A stretch of 64,000 bases of DNA from Candidatus Bathyarchaeota archaeon (GTDB lineage Archaea; Thermoproteota; Bathyarchaeia; Bathyarchaeales; SOJC01): NCBI GenBank assembly GCA_026014805.1, contig JAOZHR010000031.1, positions 62,001-126,000 of the forward strand, read 5' to 3'. Made by a program: the position numbers and the translations under genes. The notes beneath the pieces were generated by a model. The model saw only the letters and a list, made by a program, of their open reading frames with translations. It was not told the origin of the DNA and ran no database searches. Positions 59,272 through 64,000 of this stretch are shown here, piece by piece; positions within the stretch are counted from its first letter, which is position 1, and each line of letters opens with the position of its first letter.

Positions 59272-59315
59272 AAAAAATATTGAAAAATTGAACGTCGTAG
59301 TCTGTCGTGTTTTTC

Positions 59316-59789
59316 TTATTCGGTTTCTTCTTCCGTGGATTCGCCTTCTGCAGTTGTCTCAACTGTTTCAGTTTCCTCTGTAACTGCCTCTGTCTCAGCC
59401 TCGACAGGTTTCTCTTCTGCCTCTCCGACTGCCTCTGTAGGTTTCTCTTCTGCTTCTTCAACCGCTTCTGCTTCAGCGATCTCTTCTGTTTCAGTTTCCT
59501 CTGTAACTGCCTCTGTCTCAGCCTCGACAGGTTTCTCTTCTGCCTCTCCGACTGCCTCTGCCTCAGCAAATCTTCTGCTTATACTGGTTATGCGTATTCT
59601 CACATGGTCACCCTGTTTCGTGTTTGGCACAAAGCATACTAAACCTTTGATTCGCGCTATTCCTTCGCCTCGGCGACTAATCTCTAGGATTTCAACGTCA
59701 TACTCTTTTCCTATTTCAACTGGTTTTGGAGGAAAACGTTCAGAACCGAAGTTTCTGCCGCCTCTTCTTCCACTACTTCCATACTGCAT
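59316..59789 (-). CDS. TRAM-domain protein with Glu-rich repeat tail
   Basis: A 157-residue protein. Residues ~25-80 are a TRAM RNA-binding domain (EYDVEILEISRRGEGIARIK, then GLVCFVPNT). The rest is a low-complexity tail of E/A/T repeats (VEAETEAVTEETETEE...) copied in tandem at the DNA level. ATG 59789 is preceded by GAGGTGA; the longer frame to 59822 is not needed. Archaeal TRAM proteins act as RNA chaperones. The acidic tail is unusual. Confidence 0.8.
   Translation of the reverse strand: MQYGSSGRRGGRNFGSERFPPKPVEIGKEYDVEILEISRRGEGIARIKGLVCFVPNTKQGDHVRIRITSISRRFAEAEAVGEAEEKPVEAETEAVTEETETEEIAEAEAVEEAEEKPTEAVGEAEEKPVEAETEAVTEETETVETTAEGESTEEETE
59340..59570 (-). repeat. Imperfect tandem repeats in the TRAM-protein tail
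   Basis: Units built on GCCTCTGTCTCAGCCTCGAC and GTTTCTCTTCTGCCTCTCC recur. They encode the Glu/Ala/Thr tail. Confidence 0.65.
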
Positions 59790-59842
59790 TCTTTCACCTC
59801 TTTTCAATTCATTAATAGACATTTTGGCACAAGGTTTCGAAG

Positions 59843-60133
59843 TTACATCACGGTTAATTGTCCATATTTACCGACGTTGAGTTGGATTTCTCCGCGGAAC
59901 GAGGTTACGTAGCCATTTTCGATTTTAACTGTGTCGTTTTCGTTGACTTCTTCGATTTGGTCGTTCCATAATGTTAGTTTTATTTGTCCAGTGTCGTCAC
60001 TTATAATCGCCGTTGCTACGCGCAATGTTTCGTTTTTGTATCTAGACGTGACTTCGCGCGTTGCGGTTTTTTCAAGGACTTTTGCTTCCACGTCTACTCG
60101 CTTCAATCCATTTCTTAAATCCTTTATTTTCAT
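59843..60133 (-). CDS. OB-fold single-stranded DNA-binding-like protein
   Basis: A 96-residue single OB fold: LKRVDVEAKVLEKTATREV, IISDDTGQIKLTLWNDQIEE, then GYVTSFRGEIQLNVGKYG. This is the pattern of archaeal SSB/RPA-type DNA-binding domains. It lacks the C-terminal tail of crenarchaeal SSB. It overlaps the upstream small gene by 4 bp, and the TRAM gene follows. Confidence 0.8.
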   Translation of the reverse strand: MKIKDLRNGLKRVDVEAKVLEKTATREVTSRYKNETLRVATAIISDDTGQIKLTLWNDQIEEVNENDTVKIENGYVTSFRGEIQLNVGKYGQLTVM

Positions 60134-60429
60134 TTTTCTCCTCCCGTATCATTTACTTTTTCCGCTAGGGCGAATTCTCTGTTGGCATTAGCTATTTTGA
60201 CCATTAATCTTTCGCTGGTCTTAGATTCAAGCACGAAAAATTGAAATCTTCGCATTCTTGCCGTTTCGTCTTCGTGACTTCCAATGCCGCCAATCATAAC
60301 TTCAAGTTTCTTTTCCTCTTTAACAGGGATTTCCTGCTCAAAAGCCATCTGATGTTGCTGGCTTTCTTCACCAAATCTTAGTAGCTGTTTTCCTTGTATT
60401 CTCGCTTTTTCTGTAAGCCATCTTGACAT
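60130..60429 (-). CDS. Small protein coupled to the OB-fold gene
   Basis: A 99-residue protein. It has a charged middle (KEEKKLEVMIGGIGSHEDE) and a hydrophobic strand RRFQFFVLESKTSERLMVKI. Function unknown. It is translationally coupled (4-bp overlap) to the OB-fold protein, so a DNA-binding partner role is possible. Confidence 0.6.
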   Translation of the reverse strand: MSRWLTEKARIQGKQLLRFGEESQQHQMAFEQEIPVKEEKKLEVMIGGIGSHEDETARMRRFQFFVLESKTSERLMVKIANANREFALAEKVNDTGGEK

Positions 60430-60811
60430 CTGTACGGTTCGTCCCTTAATGCGGTGCTAGCCACCAAAATGGAAACCACGTAAGGAGTGTTGCGACTTAC
60501 CTGTTACATGGTGTTGTTCTGGTAAGCTAGTGGTGTTGAAGGAAGATTCCGTTGAATATAAGTTTTATTATCGTGCTTGCTATTGAAAGATTATGCATGC
60601 TTTACTAGCATGCTGGGTCTGGAGAATAGTATTTCAAGAATAGTATCTTCAGTTAAGGTGGAGCGCTTCTTAACTCCCCTTTTTTAGACTAAGAATTCCA
60701 TTTGCTTTGGTTGTTCATGTTATTGAAGTAGGTTTGCTATATTTCAAAAACATTTATAGGCTTGAACTGCGTTTAATGGCATTGAACTTAATTTAGGTTG
60801 TGTGAATATAA
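60430..60811. other. Intergenic stretch
   Basis: About 380 bp with no credible gene. GCATGC occurs twice around 60596-60614, and a TATA-like TTTATAGG at 60753-60760 may serve the gene at 60812. Confidence 0.4.
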
Positions 60812-61096
60812 TTGAGTAGAGGTCAACCACCTGGAATAAGGATAACTCAAAGGGATTTAGCTGAAGGAAGTGAAGTTGATTTCACAGATGAGCAAGAATA
60901 TTGGAACACATACAAGCTTTCTGATGGGACAACTCTGAAGGTCAAGCTAGTCTTGAATGGCGTGAAACGACTTAAGAAATGTAACCCTGATGGAATGCCA
61001 ATATACCTGATTCGAAGCCAGAATATCGTCAGAACAGTTGATGTGCCAGCTGCGCTTAAAGCAAAGCCAAAAGAATCAACATTCAAGCCGGTGTAA
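60812..61096 (+). CDS. Small basic protein of unknown function
   Basis: A 94-residue protein beginning at TTG 60812. A beta-rich centre (TYKLSDGTTLKVKLVLNGVK, then GMPIYLIRSQNIVR) suggests a small barrel. No ribosome site is obvious. The following 500 bp contain decayed zinc-ribbon sequence on the same strand. Confidence 0.55.
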   Translation: MSRGQPPGIRITQRDLAEGSEVDFTDEQEYWNTYKLSDGTTLKVKLVLNGVKRLKKCNPDGMPIYLIRSQNIVRTVDVPAALKAKPKESTFKPV

Positions 61097-61156
61097 CTTG
61101 CTAATGATTGATTAATGAGTCACGCTCAACCAGCGCATTTAAGCAAGAAGCTCTGA

Positions 61157-61393
61157 AAGCTAAAAGCGAAACTAAAAAGCCAAACAGAAAAGGATTCCAG
61201 TGTAATTTATGCGGTTGACAAACGCAACAACGACTACACAAAAGTTTCTCGGATATGTCCTAAATGTGGAAATGAAAAGGCGTTTCGTTGGTTTTCAACC
61301 ATTTCTGGTGAACATACAGGTATAAGACGAGAAAGAACAATAGAGCATTTCAAATGCGCAAAACGTTCTTACTCTTGTAGCACGAGTTCTTAA
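61157..61393 (+). pseudogene. Relic of an RNA-polymerase-M/TFS-like zinc ribbon
   Basis: A 78-codon open stretch without ATG. It contains VSRICPKCGNEKAFRWFS and HFKCAKRSYSC, the pattern of a TFS/RPB9-type zinc ribbon. The expected fourth ligand Cys is Arg. No start codon is present. Decay is likely. Confidence 0.4.
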
Positions 61394-61520
61394 GGAGCTG
61401 CGTTCGCGGGATGCATTGGAAGCTCATGATGTTTCATCTGGAACATTGAGTAGGATCAAAAATGTGTTCGAGTTTGAGAAGGCATTAGCTGACGAGTGTG
61501 AAGGACAGTTATTTGTTTAG
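61344..61520 (+). other. Open stretch of uncertain nature
   Basis: 58 codons without a canonical start, overlapping the zinc-ribbon relic in another frame. They read LVARVLKELRSRDALEAHDV, then SSGTLSRIKNVFEFEK. This looks protein-like (helical). It may be the tail of a further decayed gene. Confidence 0.25.
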
Positions 61521-61610
61521 ATTTGTGAGTTCCTTCGCTTGTGCGCGCAAGCGAGATTTAAAATGTGAATGCACTATAATTAATGCTGAAAGCACAGCTG
61601 TACAGTGATA

Positions 61611-61616
61611 GGGTGA
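61611..61616 (+). promoter_or_regulatory. Ribosome site for the CTG-started mtrH
   Basis: GGGTGA ends 7 nt before CTG 61624. It is the main reason to consider CTG the start. Confidence 0.5.
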
Positions 61617-61623
61617 AACAAAA

Positions 61624-62550
61624 CTGTTCACGCTAGAAGCAAAACAGAAAATCTACCGAATCAACAACTTCAGAATCGGTGGACAGCCTGGAGAATTGCC
61701 TACCGTTCTAATCGGCAACATCTTCTATAAAGGCATGCCAGAAGTTTCAAACCACAGAGAAGGCAGTTTTGACAAAAAAACAGTTTTAAAATGGATCAGA
61801 CTTGCTGAGACGATTTCCGAGAAAAGCGGAGTGCCCCACTTTCTAGACATTATGGCAATGTATCCAGAAGCAATAAGGAGATACATTGCCTTCGTTTCGG
61901 AGCAAACAAATACTCCTTTTCTAATTGACGGCGCTAATCCAGAGACGAGAATAGCTGCTTTAGATACTGTTAAACAACTTAACCTTGAGAAATACGTGAT
62001 ATTCAACGGAATTACGCCTAAAACCTCACAAAACGAATTAGTAGCCATCAAAGATGCTGGCGTCAACGCGGCGGTTGCAATGGCATTCAACGAATTCGAT
62101 TACTCTCCAGAGGGCAGAATCAGCATACTGGAAGGTTCGACAGAATATATCGGACTGCTTGGCATGGCAAAAAAAGCAAAGGTGGAAAAAATCCTTATAG
62201 ATACAATAGTTTTCGATGTACCTAGCATCTCTTACGCCGCAGAGGCTATCAAACTTGTGAAAGAACAACTAGGATATCCTGCTGGTTGTTCACCCGCAAA
62301 CGCAATGTACTCTTGGAAACAGGCGTTGAAAGGTTCAGTTTTAAGAGAGGGCTTTGCAGCATCCAACGCATCTGCGCACACAATTGCTCAGTGTTGGGGT
62401 GCAGATTTCCTCATCTATGGACCAATAAAACAAGCTAAGAACATGATTCCTGCGTGTGCTGTCAACGACGCGATAATTGCTTACTATACTATGAAACGTT
62501 TCGGAACCAAACCGCTGGTCAAGAACCATCCGCTTTACAAAATCTTTTAG
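61624..62550 (+). CDS. mtrH: Tetrahydromethanopterin S-methyltransferase subunit H-like methyltransferase
   Basis: A 308-residue MtrH-family protein. The N-terminus F-T-L-E-A-K-Q-K-I-Y-R-I, then FRIGGQPGELPTVLIGNIFY, is characteristic, and PFLIDGANPETRIAAL and GYPAGCSPANAMYSWK follow. The homologous region begins upstream of TTG 61696. The only possible start before the TAG at 61609 is CTG 61624, which has GGGTGA 7 nt upstream. It transfers methyl groups to or from (methyl-)H4MPT/H4F-type carriers. No other mtr genes are present; its partner is likely the corrinoid protein that converges on it. Confidence 0.88.
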   Translation: MFTLEAKQKIYRINNFRIGGQPGELPTVLIGNIFYKGMPEVSNHREGSFDKKTVLKWIRLAETISEKSGVPHFLDIMAMYPEAIRRYIAFVSEQTNTPFLIDGANPETRIAALDTVKQLNLEKYVIFNGITPKTSQNELVAIKDAGVNAAVAMAFNEFDYSPEGRISILEGSTEYIGLLGMAKKAKVEKILIDTIVFDVPSISYAAEAIKLVKEQLGYPAGCSPANAMYSWKQALKGSVLREGFAASNASAHTIAQCWGADFLIYGPIKQAKNMIPACAVNDAIIAYYTMKRFGTKPLVKNHPLYKIF

Positions 62551-63181
62551 TGAGCAAAGCCTTGACTTTTTTCAAGCAGTCTTGCGCGTCAACTGCGTAA
62601 GCATCAAGTTCATACTCTCTACATGTCTGTTCGGAAACCGTGTTGCCTCCTATTATCACTTTTATTTTGTCTCGTAGGTTTTCTTTTTTCAAAATGTCCA
62701 CTACTACTTTTAGGTATGGGATTGTTTCTTCCATGGATATGGAAATAGCTATAATCTGTGCTTCTTCACGAACTACAGCCTTTACAAAGTCCTCAGGAGC
62801 GACGTCTTCGCCTAAATTAATAACTTGAAAACCTGCTGATTGAAGTGTCGCGGCTACAATGTCTTTTCCTAAACCTTGAATGTTCCCTTTCAACGAGCCA
62901 ATAACGATTTTCCCTTTCACTGTGGCGGGTTCAGCCTCTAAATATGGCTCAAGAACTTTGAAAGCTTCCCGCATCGCTGAGGCAGAAGACGCAACGTCAA
63001 TAACGAAGTATTCCCTTCTTTCGTAACGTTCATCAACAGTTTTCATGGCTTTCATTAGTGTGTCCAAGGCCGTATTGACTGCGATTCCTCGGTTCATTAT
63101 CTGTTCAGCAATTTCTTTTGCCTTTTTCATGTTACCAACAACAACAGCATCTTTCAGTTCTTCCAAGATCTTCTTACTCAA
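62519..63181 (-). CDS. Corrinoid-binding methyltransferase protein (MtbC/MtaC-like)
   Basis: A 220-residue B12-binding corrinoid protein. It has a helical N-terminal cap (residues ~1-85) and a Rossmann-like domain (KIVIGSLKGNIQGLGKDIVA, then FQVINLGEDVAPEDFVKAV). The canonical DxHxxG motif reads NIQGLG here, so the cobalt-ligand His is Gln and the Asp is Asn. Its 3' end overlaps mtrH by 32 bp tail to tail. The pair probably exchanges methyl groups. A different mode of cobalamin binding is implied. Confidence 0.85.
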   Translation of the reverse strand: MSKKILEELKDAVVVGNMKKAKEIAEQIMNRGIAVNTALDTLMKAMKTVDERYERREYFVIDVASSASAMREAFKVLEPYLEAEPATVKGKIVIGSLKGNIQGLGKDIVAATLQSAGFQVINLGEDVAPEDFVKAVVREEAQIIAISISMEETIPYLKVVVDILKKENLRDKIKVIIGGNTVSEQTCREYELDAYAVDAQDCLKKVKALLTKRFCKADGS

Positions 63182-63309
63182 CCCTTAACCTCACCAAGCA
63201 TGAAGTCTGCATAACTACTTAGGATTATTAGTCTTTTCAACTTCTAGTCGTTGCACGTAGCGACAAGACTTATATTAGTTTTCTCATTCTACCATGAACG
63301 GTTTAGAAC

Positions 63310-63489
63310 ATGTGCGAATTCACAGTGTTTCTGAATAAAGAAATCGTTTACAGAGACGCAGTCTACGTTAAGCATGAGGGAAACAAGGTGCTGCTAAAAG
63401 ACGTCTTAGGTGTTACTAAGACAATAGAAAACTGTAAGATTGTTGAAGTTGATGTGGGTTCGGAACGATTAGTTCTCGCTTCAGAGTAA
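63310..63489 (+). CDS. CooT-family nickel-binding-like peptide
   Basis: A 59-residue protein. MCEFTVFLN with Cys2, the central VYVKHEGNKVLLKDVLGVT and the end IVEVDVGSERLVLASE match CooT-like small proteins. CooT binds Ni through Cys2 and is linked to carbon monoxide dehydrogenase maturation. No CODH gene is in the window, but H4MPT-dependent C1 metabolism nearby fits. ATG 63310; too short for a naive gene list. Confidence 0.75.
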   Translation: MCEFTVFLNKEIVYRDAVYVKHEGNKVLLKDVLGVTKTIENCKIVEVDVGSERLVLASE

Positions 63490-63588
63490 CAACACTGAAA
63501 CATACAGAAAAAAGCTGAGTGGAGATAGTCATTTCTATTCATTGTGGTCATCCTCCGCAAACTGCAGGTCCTTTCAATAGTTCTTGAA

Positions 63589-63981
63589 TCAGCTTATGTA
63601 TGGCAGATTTAAAGGCGCGCTCTTCTCTGCACATTCGCGGTGTTTTTTGATCGCGAATTCTATTCCTTGGCGCAGATAATCCTTCGTCAGTACACCTACA
63701 ATGTCTTGAACAGGTTTTCCTTGACAGAAGAACTTCAAAGTAGGTGTACCCATCATACCATATTTGGCAGCAGGCTCTTGGCTCTCTAGGCTCTTCATGA
63801 CATCGAATTTCGCGAGTTTCAGTTTGCCTACAAACTCCTTTGAAAGTTCAACATAAACCGGCTCAACCATCTTGCAGTAGGGAGATTGTGGATGCCAAAA
63901 CTCAACAATAACTAAATCCTTTGAGTCTGGAACCTCCTCTTTCCAGTTCGATGCGTTTGTCTCCACTATGCTATTGAACAT
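63589..63981 (-). CDS. Thioredoxin-family protein with a single active-site Cys
   Basis: A 130-residue thioredoxin fold. The active site reads FWHPQSPYCKMVEPV: the first Cys of the usual CxxC is Ser. The cis-Pro is in MMGTPTLKFFCQG. A C-terminal tail of ~20 residues has one more Cys (HRECAEKS). It could act through a monothiol mechanism or as a redox sensor. The gene ends near the window edge but is complete. Confidence 0.82.
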   Translation of the reverse strand: MFNSIVETNASNWKEEVPDSKDLVIVEFWHPQSPYCKMVEPVYVELSKEFVGKLKLAKFDVMKSLESQEPAAKYGMMGTPTLKFFCQGKPVQDIVGVLTKDYLRQGIEFAIKKHRECAEKSAPLNLPYIS

Positions 63982-64000
63982 TCCAAATTACGTAAATTCT

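Overview
The window reads as a chromosomal piece of an archaeon of the TACK side, most likely a Bathyarchaeia-like (MCG) lineage. The evidence is the archaeosine tRNA-guanine transglycosylase, an Lsm protein with an extra C-terminal domain, a beta-CASP nuclease of CPSF type, archaeal apgM phosphoglycerate mutase, a PAC2 proteasome-assembly protein, an archaeal presenilin-like protease, the eukaryote-type ribosomal protein eL38, and a stand-alone MtrH methyltransferase with a corrinoid protein. The taxon is an inference; no rRNA gene is present.

Positions 1-29 kb are mostly ordinary, densely packed metabolism. An operon joins NuoE-, NuoF- and short NuoG-like subunits to an archaeal glutamate-synthase-type FMN protein (414-4998). 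Next come a Na+/Ca2+ exchanger-type antiporter, an acyl-CoA dehydrogenase, and a divergent pair for glyoxylate to 2-phosphoglycerate (glyoxylate reductase and glycerate 2-kinase). The carboxyltransferase genes at 11957-15971 (biotin carrier, pyruvate/oxaloacetate carboxyltransferase, methylmalonyl-CoA-type carboxyltransferase) with biotin ligase and methylmalonyl-CoA epimerase nearby match the parts list of a methylmalonyl-CoA:pyruvate transcarboxylase. CysS, UDP-sugar synthesis (GlmM- and GlmU-like), Lsm, PAC2, ArcTGT, PHP and beta-CASP proteins, presenilin-like protease, eL38 and tRNA-Val follow.

Positions 29-31.5 kb hold a flavodoxin, a radical SAM protein and a decayed ABC transporter. 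At 31.5 kb there is an intact tRNA-Ser(GCU) followed at once by a tyrosine integrase. The last 25 bp of that tRNA are repeated exactly at 42215-42239. The 10.6 kb between them is therefore an integrated element. It carries a beta-propeller secreted protein, a large surface protein with a PEP-CTERM-like tail, a transglutaminase-like gene broken by one amber codon, a JAMM protease, a small nuclease-like protein, a helix-turn-helix protein with a direct-repeat site upstream, and a uracil-DNA-glycosylase-like protein.

Positions 42-62 kb are loose accessory DNA: an EVE protein, a coiled-coil transglutaminase, DinB next to a PD-(D/E)XK-like protein, a MerB-type organomercurial lyase, a cysteine-rich PadR regulator with a clear palindromic operator, small zinc or SEC-C peptides, apgM, a NAD-kinase-like protein, threonine dehydrogenase, OB-fold and TRAM proteins, and several repeats. 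Perfect alternating purine/pyrimidine tracts (GCATGCATGC or GCGCGCGC types) recur in the gaps between genes from 29 kb onward, often just after stop codons.

The window ends with MtrH (apparently started at CTG), a convergent corrinoid protein lacking the usual cobalt-ligand His, a CooT-like peptide and a single-cysteine thioredoxin.
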